Positions 44,401 to 54,843 of a stretch of DNA of 64,000 nucleotides are shown here, piece after piece; the stretch's first letter is position 1; every line of letters starts with the position of its first letter. The notes below the pieces were generated by a model. It saw nothing but the letters and a program-made list of their open reading frames with translations, did not search any database and was not told where the DNA came from. Both the position numbers and the translations under genes were made by a program. The stretch comes from Stichopus chloronotus (Eukaryota; Echinodermata; Holothuroidea; Aspidochirotida; Stichopodidae), in assembly GCA_021234535.1 (NCBI GenBank), contig CM037840.1:16819415-16883414 (forward strand), read 5' to 3'.

Positions 44401-46487
44401 AATGACCTCTGACCCTTGCCAAAATTGTACTGACAACAACTGATTGAAAACTAGGCCCGCGGTCATCACCGTGGCATATATGCCATCCCAATAAGTATAC
44501 CCAATTTGAGATGTCATGCCTACAAGATGCTGACCTTATGTTATCCCAAGTGATGTTTGACCTCCACCAAAAACTGCAACTACTAAATTATGGGCCATCC
44601 ACATGCTTAATATGATCTATACTGTGTCCCTGCAACGGAAGGTACCATGTTTACGAGACTTTCACCTTTTGACCTCTCATGACTAATGATCTTTGACATC
44701 CATCAAATATTACAGTTATTATCTGTCAACTATGAGTTGGCTATCAAGTATGGGTTATGCCACTTTTGTCATGATAGACAAGTATTGTTTAGAGGTTTCA
44801 CCTGACCAAATGGACTTCCATCAAATACAATAGAATAATGCATCTACTGTACATATTGGGCCTTTCACATGCTACATAATATATGCCGATATCCCTCCCT
44901 GTTTACCTTGCCCAGGAAAAGCATGTTTTCAAGGTTGACATTTTAACTTTTGAGTGACTTTAAGTGACATTTTGGAATCTTCAAAATTATCTATCATAAT
45001 TGGTATCTTCCTTGCATGTAGATGGGCCATCTGCATGCAAGGTGTTAAGATCATTCAGCTTACCCTTCTTGCGATAGTATATTGTGTTTACATATAAGCA
45101 CAACATAAATACACCTTAGTCCTTGAACAGGACACAATGCTACCTACACTTCATTTTACTGATACAGAGTAAGTATGACCACAAAGGTAAGTACAGGGTT
45201 CTGATCAGTAACTAATCCACTTGGGCCTGCTGGTACATGACATTGCAAAACATATCATCTATAGTACATCCCATGTGCCGCATGAAGGACTGGTTTCGGG
45301 GGTTTCAGGGACTATATATTACATCATGTCCTTGTACAGAGGTCCTACTAATGACTGCCTATATCGGGGACTGCCAGTGACCCGCCAGGGATTTGGAATC
45401 CGAACCCTATAACCTAACCCTGTAACCATATAACCCTGATCTAAAACCTTGACCATATTCCCGGTGGTGTGCATAATCCACAGTGATCCATTTGAAGGAC
45501 AGGTCCTTTGGAGAAGATTTTAGATCACTTAGTCTTGCCCAGCACAACAATATCCAACCAATAGTCAATTGTATTACCTCAATGACCCACGAATGACTGA
45601 CAATGCCAGAGGGTAGGGGTAGTGGGTTGCATCAATCAATTGATAAGTACATTAGTAAGCCCGTACGTAGTGCTACCCTGGGGCAACCCAGGTCTCATTT
45701 CACCCAACGAGGGCCAGGGTTTGGCTACCCAACTTCAGGGCTGAAGAACCCCCCAAAAAAGTGCAAAGGGGAATCATATTTGGTCTGGCTTTTAAAATCA
45801 TCTGTCATGAATATAAAATCATTTCTATTTAATTGTTTACTTCTTCTGAAGTATTTCTACTGTACATGCATATACAGCCCACATTATATCTCTTCGCAAA
45901 TTGCAATGGGTCAAAAAGGATATTCATCATCATGCAGAGGCTATGGTATTTAAGAAATTTTAAATTAACTTTTCGATCAGACTTGTTCCCTCCCTGGACA
46001 AAAATTTCAAATCTGTTGATAATTGCTCACAGGGTCATAGCCTAGACCTTCCCCTTGGACCAAATTATGCCTCTGCCATCAGTTTGCTAATGCTTGGACT
46101 TACGTCTAGCCTATAATTGTGTTTTTTTTTTTAACTTGGCCGGCCAGAAAATTCACTGACTTCTCGCGGACACTGGTAGTGGTAATGGGAATCCTCATCG
46201 TCTTCTCCTACTAATACTATTGCGGATAACTGTGTTTCGGCGTTTTGCAATGATGACTGGAGCTGTTGCAGATTTGTAACGATGTTGGCCTGGTTTTCTT
46301 GAACTTCTTGTGTCCGTGGTCGCAGAACATCGATGGTAACCTGTATGAGGTTTATGGCATCACCAATCCGTCTTTGTATAATATAAGCTCTTTGCTCATC
46401 TGGTACATGGCTACGCAGCAGAGACATTGCATCCCTGTAAACGCTAGAAGTTGAGGAAAACGCGGCAGCAAAGCCATTCACGTCCAT
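40619..46487 (-). CDS. IS3EU-like DDE transposase, four exons
   Basis: Minus-strand exons: 46,487-46,135, 44,244-44,030, 43,531-43,379 and 41,414-40,619. The order is a coiled-coil-like N-terminus, an HTH region, a VQRxRLRESISRVDP linker, and an integrase-fold core with DDE (IDGNH, RSDMGVEN, NQRIERLWRD), as in eukaryotic IS3-like transposases. The enzyme would cut and rejoin the element's ends. Exon lengths sum to 1,517 bp, one short of a multiple of three. This fits a single lost base in exon 3, where the frame changes near 43,430. Exon 1 ends CCAAG|tt instead of |gt, so a second lost base or an inactivating donor mutation is possible. The gene starts ~145 bp inside the right inverted repeat. 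Confidence 0.82.
41415..43378. other. Transposase intron 3
   Basis: No exon or named repeat. Poly-G runs lie at ~42,424 and poly-C at ~42,997. Confidence 0.5.
43379..43531 (-). CDS. Transposase exon 3: VQR/RVDP linker
   Basis: Acceptor ccccattgcag, donor CTATG|gtaaat. Reads GIRVQRWRLRESISRVDPIG and then, one base out of frame, SRRAYHVPCPNHLW, joining W|HIDG at the next exon. The shift sits at GGGAGAATG near 43,430. Confidence 0.82.
44030..44244 (-). CDS. Transposase exon 2: helix-turn-helix
   Basis: Acceptor catgtttag, donor TTCGG|gtaaca. Reads FHITDQQLNEHY, then WRRVASTLGISYRTLRRRRH (HTH; VASTLGIS then RTLRRR recognition helix) and YSDIADDDLDAILQSIL. This DNA-binding module probably contacts the inverted repeats. 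Confidence 0.82.
44245..46134. other. Transposase intron 1 with reverse-oriented AGGTCA repeats
   Basis: From ~44,380 to 45,020 several degenerate blocks (TGACCTCTGACCCTTGCC, TGTTTGACCTCCACCAAAAA, GATCTTTGACATCCATCAAA) lie about 150 bp apart. The rest shows no feature. Confidence 0.5.
46135..46487 (-). CDS. Transposase exon 1: helical N-terminus
   Basis: Starts MDVNGFAAAFSSTSSVYRD. It continues through a helical, Gln/Leu-rich segment (NIVTNLQQLQSSLQNAETQL) and an acidic patch to EFSGRP, the conserved SGRPR junction of this family. The donor is not canonical (AAG|ttaaa). Confidence 0.72.
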
Positions 46488-46631
46488 TACGATTTTACTT
46501 TAGGCTCGACGTTAGGCTTACTTGTGATTAACAATTATACGAGTACTTTAGCCTAGGCCTTATCCTATGCATGTGAAGACCCGCTGCTCATGCGCGCAGT
46601 AGTCGTATAAGCTCCGCCTTGTTGTAGTTTT

Positions 46632-46963
46632 CTCCACCCTTATAATTCAGTATTCACTACAGCCCCTCCTATTCGCGTGCCGTTCGCGTGGTAGTAATAT
46701 ATAATTCTCTACCTCTCGCCAAGAGTGACAAAATTACACGGAATGCCGCATATAACAAAATTGTGCATTATACTCGAGAGTGATAAATGTATATGGATTA
46801 TCATTATAAAATAGAGGTTATGGAAAATTTAAATAGATTACATGTAACATAAATATGTGAGTTATGCCAGTAAACTATATATTTCGGGTTATAAATTATA
46901 TATATATCTGAATGTGTAATCAATATATTTGGCATAACATTTTGTCACATACGGCGCCTCATA
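46632..46963 (-). repeat. Right terminal inverted repeat of the 26-kb element
   Basis: Reverse complement of 20,706-21,033, ending ..GGCGCCTCATA. It contains two extra 2-bp insertions relative to the left copy (in the TA run and at CACATATTTATG). Confidence 0.93.
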
Positions 46964-46969
46964 CAAGCT
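46964..46969 (+). repeat. Target-site duplication CAAGCT, right
   Basis: Identical to 20,700-20,705 and directly abutting the last base of the inverted repeat. Confidence 0.88.
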
Positions 46970-47628
46970 AATGTATTGCCGTTCTTAAAAGCTAAGTTAT
47001 AAACAAACTGTAATTTACTTACTGGGACCTCATGATCGAGTATAATTTTAGGTGAGGCAGTGATACTCATTGTTCACTCATTGTTCAACTAGTAGTAGGA
47101 CTAGGAGTGCCGACTTAATCAGTGTGTAGACCCGAGCTATCGTAGCAAAACAAAACAGTAACACTGTCAACACTTGGAAGCTGAAAGCCTCGGAATGTAG
47201 AATTGTTATAGTCGGCTAGGGGTAGACCAATAGAACTCTGAAATTGATAGGAATAATGAAATTGTTGTACGAATAAAAAGAAGACTCAACAACCTGTGTT
47301 GTGTGATTTACCAGGCCTGGGTATTGCGCACAGTGGGCTAGCCCACGTTGTGGGATTTATATTTTGTTTTCAGAAAGAAGGAGGCCTCAACCCGTTTAAC
47401 TGTAGGCTAGAGCCCCCTTTGGTCAAAAAGTGATATATATCTCTATTCTTAAGACTGGGATAGCACAGGGTTTAGGTGTACTGACATGATTACATTTTTC
47501 TTTCCGTTTTATACTTTACTTGAAAGCAATATCTAGTATAGCCTGGGCTAAATATAACAGTGGTATTTCATTTGTGATGATCATCTCAACTTGCAACGAT
47601 GCACTAGGCTAGTCTACATGATATTCAT
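46970..47628. other. Spacer between the 26-kb element and Helentron 2
   Basis: No gene. A perfect palindrome GTGGGCTAGCCCAC lies at ~47,332-47,345. Confidence 0.4.
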
Positions 47629-48300
47629 CAATTAGCGGCAACACAACTACAATAAACAATAAGGATTGCAATTAGTTACTGCTATTAGTTGTGCTCAAGT
47701 GCTCAAGTGGTTTTTGTTTTGCTCAAGTGGTGTTTGTATTGCTCAAGGAATTTTTGTTTTGTTCAAATGGTTTTTATTTTTTTCAAGTGGTGTTTGTATT
47801 GCTCAAGCAATTTTTGTTTTGCCCAAGTGGGTTTTGGTTTGCTCAAGTGGGTTTTGTTTGGTTTCGCTGAAGTGGTTTTTGTTTTAGTCAAGTGGGTTTT
47901 GTGTTGCTCAAGTGGTTTTTGTTTGGTTGTCAATTAGCGGCAACACAACTACAATAAACAATAAGGATTGTAATTACTGCTATTAGTTGTGCTCAAGTGG
48001 TATTTGCTTGACTGAAGCAGTTTTTATGCTCAAGTGGTTTTGTTTATTCAAGTGGTTTTTGTTTTGCTCAAGGGGTTTTTGTTTTGCTCAAGTGGTTTTG
48101 TGTTGCCCAAGTGCCTTTTTTTGGTTTTGATGAAGTGGTTTCTGTTTTGCTCAAGTGGGTTTTGTTTGGTCTTACTTATGTGGTGTGTGGCTTTGTTTGT
48201 TTTGATTGTAGTCAAGTGAACTCTGCTTTAATCAGGTGGTTTGTTTTGATTTGAAGTACATCAGGTTTAGTTCAATGTGTTTTTGTTTACTCGAGTAGTT
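47629..48300. repeat. ~20-bp tandem array (GCTCAAGTGGTTTTTGTTTT) with a 302-bp duplication
   Basis: About 25 imperfect copies of a 20-21-bp unit run from ~47,694 to 48,290. A unique ~70-bp segment beginning CAATTAGCGGCAACACAACT occurs twice (47,629 and 47,931), exactly 302 bp apart. The array ends about 100 bp before the Helentron 2 start codon, so it may be the element's 5' subterminal region. Confidence 0.85.
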
Positions 48301-48401
48301 GTGATTTATGTTTGTCCTTGCCCAAGTCTTTCTTTTGCTTATCTCAACTGCCTTCATGTCCATGACATTGATTGTTTTCTTAATCTCTTCATATTGAAAT
48401 A

Positions 48402-49373
48402 ATGGGTAGAAAACGTAAGAAATCAGTGCAATACCGAAATTCCCAGCTGAAAAAGAAACGTAAAGCTGTGCTATATTCTGCAAATAGCGTCATGCATGAC
48501 CATGCCTCAACCGATAATTCATCAGCTCAAGAACGTTATACAAACATGTCTAAAGAATCGTCTCAAAAAGTCATCAATGTTGCACATGACTCTTTATCAA
48601 AAGTATCTGTTTCTGATAACTGTATGTACAAAGAAAAATTGATTCAAGAACGTATTGTGAATGTTTTGGGTGACTGCTCATTAACTGAAATGGCTCAAAA
48701 GGAACACAGTACAGATTATGCACAGTTTCCTATAGATAGTAAATGTCAAAGAGTGGTAAACTGCAGAGACCAGCAGAAACTGAATTATATAGGCGTACAG
48801 TATTCAGCTGATGCAAGTGTTACACAGGGAGTTATTGCAAAAGTGTTAGGGGATGGCAATTGCTTTTTCAGGGCAGTAAGTTTACATATTTATGGAACTG
48901 AAGAAAGACATAGTGAGTTAAGGGACTCTGTTGTTGACTTTATTGTACAAAACTGGACGAAATGGAACATCAGTGTTTATTCCTATCATGGAATTGCTGA
49001 CAAAACTGAATGTGTAAGATTCATGAGTTCCAATAATGTTGATGTAGCATTACCAACTGAGCTTGAAATGGTCATACTATCACAATTGCATCATTTACAA
49101 TTGAGAATACATAGAATCACTGGACAGGTTTTCGATATTGGGAATGGGTCTCACATTATTAATCTTTTGTATAGTGGATCTGTTGATAATGGTCATTATG
49201 ATCTAATAACTACACGTGACATGATAACAACACAAAGTGCAAATTTTTCAAATGATAAATGGTCTGTTCAAGAATGTATGGCAAATATTTCAATAAGCAA
49301 GGAAAAGACATTACCTCAAGAACATAGCACAGATGTTTCAGATAAAAAGATCAAAAGAAACTGTCCCCGGTGA
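48402..49373 (+). CDS. Helentron 2 OTU cysteine protease region
   Basis: A 323-codon open frame. After a basic, Ser-rich first ~130 residues, GDGNCFFRAVSLHIYG (Asp/Cys near residue 150) and NGHYDLIT (His near 264) give the OTU catalytic Cys and His. OTU domains cleave ubiquitin or ubiquitin-like chains and are known on animal Helitrons. It ends at a TGA, and the downstream frame reopens at 49,537, so the break may separate OTU from Rep in this copy. Confidence 0.82.
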   Translation: MGRKRKKSVQYRNSQLKKKRKAVLYSANSVMHDHASTDNSSAQERYTNMSKESSQKVINVAHDSLSKVSVSDNCMYKEKLIQERIVNVLGDCSLTEMAQKEHSTDYAQFPIDSKCQRVVNCRDQQKLNYIGVQYSADASVTQGVIAKVLGDGNCFFRAVSLHIYGTEERHSELRDSVVDFIVQNWTKWNISVYSYHGIADKTECVRFMSSNNVDVALPTELEMVILSQLHHLQLRIHRITGQVFDIGNGSHIINLLYSGSVDNGHYDLITTRDMITTQSANFSNDKWSVQECMANISISKEKTLPQEHSTDVSDKKIKRNCPR

Positions 49374-49536
49374 CAGTATGTGTCAACAAAAATTCCAAAC
49401 TAAAGCAGATAGTCTGAATGTTTGAGATGACTCCATATCGAGAGAAAAATCATCAGATCAAGAACAGCATATCTTTAGTGCATCAGTAACTGTAACAAAT
49501 GCTGAATCTACCAATTTCTGTAGATCGCAAGAAAAC

Positions 49537-50919
49537 ATGACTACTCAAGAGCAAAATACAAATGGTTTAGATTACTATGACTCTGTAACACAAGAATTAC
49601 CACAAGAACATTGTAGTGCAAGCTGTTCTCAATATCCTAAATTTAAACAAAGTCTGCAAGAATATCCTTCTTTTGTCTGCATCAATTGCAATCGGCTCCT
49701 GTTTAGGAGTCAAGTTGTTAAGTTTATGCAGACAAATTGTAGTGTTGATACAAGGGCCTCTACAATATTACACCAAAGATTAAATAACCACCTCACTACA
49801 GATAAATATGTCTGCCGATGTTGTCAGATTCATCTGAAAAAAGGTCATTTCTCATGTCAGTCTTTAGACAACAATTTGCATGTTCCACCCATTCCTCACA
49901 TATTAGCTGAGTTGAATATTTTAGAAAGACATTTGATAACCCCCACAATACCGTTCATGAAGTTACTAACTCTTCCAAAAGGATTTCAAAGAGGTATTCA
50001 TGGACCAGTGGTTTGTGTCCCTGCTGATATCAGCAAGACTGTAGACTGTCTTCCAAGGCCAGTGACAGATTTTACCCTTATTCAAGTCAAATTAAAACGC
50101 AAATTACAGTATAGTGCTCATCATTTACACAATGTAGTAGATCCACTCAAAGTTATGAATGCACTTCAATATTTGCGTAAACATAATCCATTCTATGCAA
50201 ATATTGAAATGAGAAGAGAATATCCTGAAACAGCTGAAGACATAAATGAAACACAAGTAGTAAAAAGTGTATGTTCATCACCTTGCATCTCAAACATAAC
50301 AAGAGACTATACTCAACACTCTTCCACAACTACAAGATTAGTTAATAATAGATCTACAAATTGCACTGCTGCTGAACCATTTACAGCAGACATAGAACCA
50401 ATTAATGTAGAAGACAATCCTGCTAGTGACACATTACATCACTCAACTCAAGCTACAACAGATGATGAGATCAACCTTTCTTTGCCACAAATAACATGTA
50501 TGCAGCCAACTGATATTGGTCAACATTCATTAAATTCAACTAATAGCATCTATAGCATAGCTCCAGCAGAGGGTAACAACCCTGTAAATGCTTTGATACA
50601 TGAGGGAAAAGCTTTTCCCACCCTCTTTCCTAATGGTGAAAACACATTTAGCAAACCAAGATCACAGAAAATCTCCCCGAGTAGATACTTTAATGCTAGA
50701 TTGTTTTCTGCTGATACTCGTTTTGCACAAAACCCAGAGTATATATTCTTTGCCCAATATACCACTGAACTGCATCTTATGCAGTCCTCCATATCTATAG
50801 CAATGAGAAGGGGTAAAAAGGAAACTGGTGCTGGAAAGGTTGTAACATCAGGTATGTTAAAAAATACTAAAGACTTGAAAAGACCTTATGAAGCGAGACG
50901 AAGGTTACCAATTTCTTAA
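49537..50919 (+). CDS. Helentron 2 DUF6570-like and early Rep region
   Basis: A 460-codon frame. CINCNRLLF and [11 protein letters not shown] are CxxC pairs. [12 protein letters not shown] and [13 protein letters not shown] match the equivalent part of Helentron 1. [20 protein letters not shown] begins the Helitron_like_N region. It ends in a frameshift near 50,885; the homologous frame continues as [20 protein letters not shown]. Confidence 0.75.
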   Translation: MTTQEQNTNGLDYYDSVTQELPQEHCSASCSQYPKFKQSLQEYPSFVCINCNRLLFRSQVVKFMQTNCSVDTRASTILHQRLNNHLTTDKYVCRCCQIHLKKGHFSCQSLDNNLHVPPIPHILAELNILERHLITPTIPFMKLLTLPKGFQRGIHGPVVCVPADISKTVDCLPRPVTDFTLIQVKLKRKLQYSAHHLHNVVDPLKVMNALQYLRKHNPFYANIEMRREYPETAEDINETQVVKSVCSSPCISNITRDYTQHSSTTTRLVNNRSTNCTAAEPFTADIEPINVEDNPASDTLHHSTQATTDDEINLSLPQITCMQPTDIGQHSLNSTNSIYSIAPAEGNNPVNALIHEGKAFPTLFPNGENTFSKPRSQKISPSRYFNARLFSADTRFAQNPEYIFFAQYTTELHLMQSSISIAMRRGKKETGAGKVVTSGMLKNTKDLKRPYEARRRLPIS

Positions 50920-51998
50920 AAGCATTCGTGGAACTGCATATTGGGAAAGCACTCTGAAAGATTTGTTTGCAATGATCAGGCAATTAGGGATGCCTGCTTG
51001 GTTTTGTAGCTTTTCTGCAGCAGATAAAAGGTGGAAAGAAATAGTAGCTGCCATTTTGACCCAAAATGGTCAAAAAGTACCCTCTGAAATTGATTGGAAA
51101 ACACATTGTGATATTATCAAAAGCAACCCAGTTACAGCAGCTAGAATGTTTGAACATAAGAGTTCAGAGTTTTATAAATAATGTTATCTTATCATCAAAT
51201 CACCCGATAGGAGAAGTAGTTGATCACTTCTATCGTGTCGAATTTCAGCAGCGTGGATGGCCTCATCTACATAGTTTGTTTTGGATAAAAGATGCTCCTA
51301 AATGAGACAATATTTCTGATATTCCATCAGTTATCCAGTTCATAGATAAGTATGTATCAGTTGCAATACCATCTGAAGATCAAGACAAGGAACTTAATGA
51401 AATTGTTCGCATTGTTCAAATGCATAGCAAGAGTCACTCAAAATCCTGCAAGAAGTCAAAATTACATTGTCGTTCTAATTTCCCAAAACCACCAACTCAA
51501 AATACGCTTATAATCCTCCAACAGAAAGGTGATACTTCTAATGTAAGTAATGAAAAGAACATTGAAGATGAAACACACCATATATCAGGTTTAAACCAAA
51601 GTGAACAACCAAATACAACACAGCAGAATGGAGCGAAAATTATTATGCAAAAATGTTGGAAAATACTTGCCGAACATGAAATATCAAGTATGACAGAATT
51701 CTTCCAACTTGAACTACAAGCTGTGTTGTCAGAATTGACTTCTAAAGACACAATTTTCCTGAAGAGAAATCCAAATGAGTGCTGGGTGAATAATTACAAT
51801 CCAGATTTATTGAGAAATTGGAATGCCAATATGGATATCCAGTACATTCTGAATCCATACAGTTGTGTTATGTATATTGCCTCGTATATAAGTAAAGCTG
51901 AAAGAGAAATGGGAGCTTTGTTGAAACAAGCACAAGAGGAAGCACGTCATGGTAATTTAGATTATGATTTAGATAGGTGCAATGTATCTAAATCATAG
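50888..51998 (+). pseudogene. Helentron 2 Rep nuclease region, broken
   Basis: Helitron_like_N homology continues in pieces: [20 protein letters not shown] (50,960-51,020), a shift near 51,165, VEFQQRGWPHLHSLFW with the HUH histidines at ~51,260-51,275, a TGA at 51,303, then [17 protein letters not shown] (51,865-51,910) with the paired catalytic tyrosines. The motifs survive although the frame does not. Confidence 0.78.
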
Positions 51999-52030
51999 AG
52001 AAGTATCTCTAATGGAGGCAGGTTACAGGG

Positions 52031-52914
52031 ATGAAATTGAAGAGTTCGTCTCGTCAAGTAATTTATGTGCCAATTGATCCAAATGCTCAAAGAATTACCT
52101 TGCCTTTGTCAATGTTAAATAAAAAACCAGACGAAAGTGAGGATATCTGGGCATCAAATATAGTTGACAAATACCTTGCTAGACCTATGTTGGCACAATA
52201 TGATAATATGTGCTTGGCAACATTTGCTTCACTACATCATGTCAGTACATCGTGTAGAAACAAATCTTGTATAGCATTAGGTCAAAATCAAGGATACATA
52301 CAACAGCGTGTAAAAAAGTGTGCAATAGGACAAGAATGGAAACTGATCCAGAAAGATATTACTATGGTATTCTTAAATTGTACTTACCCCATAGACAAAA
52401 GGAATTACGACATGATTGTACACAGACCTACCAAAATTTTTTTGAAAAGGGTAAAATAAACTGCTATGGTGAAGACAAATTTGTTAAAGATATAGTGAAA
52501 ACAAACATGGCAGGATTTGAAAGAACTATGCCACAGTTAGACGATGCTTGGGACACAATAGAGGACATATCACTACAAAATGATGCATGGTGTGATAATC
52601 CAGTTGACACAAACATTGACCATCAGTCATTTGAAGAAGATCTATTTGAAGCAGTTAGTATCCCAGATGTACCCAACACAAGTTCACAACAATCCAGTAA
52701 CAATACCTCGTTCTTGAATACACCAGTAGTAGAACAGTCACATATTTCATACACTGGAATTGGTCAAGATTTTAATACACTCTATCAATCAATGAACACA
52801 AAACAAAGAACCATGTTTCGTTTTGTTACTGACTGGTGCTATCAAAAGAAGTCTGACAGAGAAACTGCACCATTTCATGTATTTCTAACAGGTGGTGCAG
52901 GTACAGGAAAATGA
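52031..52914 (+). pseudogene. Helentron 2 region between Rep and helicase, ending in a broken Walker A
   Basis: Two overlapping frames (52,031-52,459 and 52,267-52,914) hold the linker; the frame changes near 52,330. HVFLTGGAGTGK at ~52,878-52,911 is the Walker A loop, immediately followed by TGA (52,912-52,914) where Ser or Thr is expected. This would truncate the helicase at its ATP-binding loop. Confidence 0.78.
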
Positions 52915-52965
52915 CACTTAATCAAATGCATAAAACATGAGGTCGAACAGATATTTAAGAGTAAT

Positions 52966-54285
52966 GTGCCATCTGCAGACTGTCAAACTGTTCTCTTAGT
53001 AGCATTTACAGGAACTGCTGCATTCAATGTTCATGGACAGACTATTCATTCAGCTCTTTCAATTAGAAATTCTCAATTGCCATACATACCACTGGGCCAA
53101 GATACATTAAATACACTGGCAATCAGATATGAACATCTTCAACTCATTATTATTAATGAAATTTCTATGGTTAACTGCAACATGCTTGCATATATAAGTT
53201 GTCGTCTACAACAAATCAAACACACACCCAACACACCATTTGGGAATATTAGTGTATTAGCTGTAGGTGATTTTTACCAATTACCTCCAATTACTGGCCA
53301 AACATTGTTTGATGATAGTCAAAGTTTAGTGAATCTATGGTCATTGTTCAGCAAATGGGAACTTGATGAGATTATGCGACAAAAGGATGATATTGAATTT
53401 GCAAATTTATTAAACAGAATCAGAATACTTGAGACAAGTGAACAAATGAACCAACAAGATGAAAATGTGCTACTTGAAAGATTAACTACACAAACAGAAG
53501 ATAATTTGGAAGGAGCATTGCATATATATTCCAGGAATTGTGATGTAGATAGCCATAACAATAACATGTTAAACAAACTTTGCCAAAATATACAAGTTGT
53601 ATATGCGCTAGATGTGCAATTTGATAAAAAAGGTAAGAGGAGGAAAAGGAAAAACCCTATTCAGTGTGCAAAATATGCCCACTTGCCTGTCAGCATTCAA
53701 CTAGCTGTTGGAGCAAAAGTCATGCTGACTACCAATCTAGATGTATCGGATGGTTTAGTGAATGGAGTATGCGGCACAATTTTATCAATTCAACCAAACG
53801 ACCAATTAACAGGACAACCAAGTGCAGTGATAATTGAATTTGAAAGTAATGAAATAGGTAAGAAGAGAAATAGCCATGGACATTCATCCAATACAGGAGT
53901 GAGTATTACACCACATTCTGAGACATTTACTTACCAGTCATGTAACATCACTAGGTATCAATTTCCACTAAAATTATGTTAGGCAGTAACAATACACAAA
54001 GTACAAGGTAAAACAACATCAACAGCAGTAGTTTCACTGGACCATGTTTTTCAAGCAGGTATGGCATATGTAGCTTTAAGTAGGGTTACTTCTCTCACAG
54101 GTTTATACCTACTAAATTACAATCCTAAAGCCTTTTATTGCAATCCAAAGATAAGCAAAGCGATAAGTGAAATGCCAGAGCTTATGTTAACAGATGCCAA
54201 TCCATTGTCAAGACATATACAAAATGGACAGAAAGAAGGTATAACCATAATACACCACAACATTCAGTCCTTGAACAAACACTAA
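52966..54285 (+). pseudogene. Helentron 2 helicase core, inactive-looking
   Basis: Blocks: FTGTAAFNVHGQTIHSALSI, then LIIINEISMVNCNM (Walker B with Asn where Asp is expected, ~53,145-53,185), AVGDFYQLPPI, MRQKDDIEFANLLNRIR and QLAVGAKVMLTTNLDVSDG. A TAG follows at 53,980, then IHKVQGKTTSTAVVSLDHVF and YVALSRVTSLTGLYLLNY. The Walker B substitution alone would be expected to abolish ATP hydrolysis. Confidence 0.78.
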
Positions 54286-54843
54286 CAAGAGCTTCAATGT
54301 GACACAGAGTTCTCCCATGCTGATTTGATATGCTTAACTGAAACATGGCAAACAGGTGATGATGTAAACATTCACATGACAGGCTACAACCTTGTGTGTA
54401 GTCCTTCCACAAGAAGAGCAGGTGGTATTGCTGTTTATATAAAAGACGATATTGCATATCATGAGCTTCACTTGAAAGCCTCAAGTTGTGATGTGTTAGG
54501 ACTACAAATTCAGTCAGTAATTGGCACCATACTTGTAGTAACTTTGTATCGTTCACCAACAGTGAGTAGCACACAGTTAGAAAATGAATTAGGATGCCTG
54601 CTTCACCAAATTGCAGCACATGAAACCAATTACACAATATTTACCGGTGACTTTAATGTTGATTTACTCAAACAACCCCAAATTAGATCATTAAATGCTT
54701 TCCATCAATTAATTAATATGCCTACCACAGTACAGAACACTCTACTTGATCACTTTTACATCAACCCTCGACCACAATTTTCCAAAGCTGGAACCTTTGT
54801 TACATACTACAGTTACCATAACCCCAGTTTTGTCATGTTCTCT
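54240..54843 (+). pseudogene. Helentron 2 EEP endonuclease domain
   Basis: ITIIHHNIQSLNKH, a TAA near 54,284, then ADLICLTETWQTGDD, GGIAVYIKDD, TGDFNVDLLKQP and TLLDHFYIN. GDFN is intact, but the last catalytic block reads YYSYHNPSFV where YYSDHKP-like sequence is expected (Asp replaced by Tyr). Confidence 0.75.

Larger units (their letters stand above)
20706..46963. mobile_element. 26.3-kb IS3EU-like DNA transposon carrying a HECT ligase gene
   Basis: The two ends are inverted copies of a ~330-bp sequence beginning TATGAGGCGCCGTATGTGAC. They are flanked by an identical 6-bp direct repeat CAAGCT (20,700-20,705 and 46,964-46,969), the signature of cut-and-paste insertion. Inside are two convergent multi-exon genes: a RanBP2/HECT protein from the left end and a DDE transposase of the eukaryotic IS3-like (IS3EU) type from the right end. 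About ten mismatches and two 2-bp indels between the repeats indicate a fairly recent insertion. The large introns hold dispersed repeats, which explains the unusual size. As I recall, IS3EU elements are reported with 6-bp target duplications and TAY ends, which fits; I could not check this. Confidence 0.88.
48402..54843 (+). mobile_element. Helentron-type Helitron no. 2 (coding part), broken
   Basis: Same domain order as Helentron 1 but with an OTU protease at the front: OTU, DUF6570-like, Rep (HUH and Tyr), PIF1-type helicase, EEP. At least eight stops or frameshifts are spread over the whole length. Sequence is clearly diverged from Helentron 1 (compare [19 protein letters not shown] with LPRSLPDSQTIPVRLKRKL). 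Ends were not located. Confidence 0.85.

Noticed and set aside
47690..48300. CRISPR-like array
   Set aside because: Units are contiguous and degenerate with no unique spacers, in eukaryotic DNA; it is a minisatellite.
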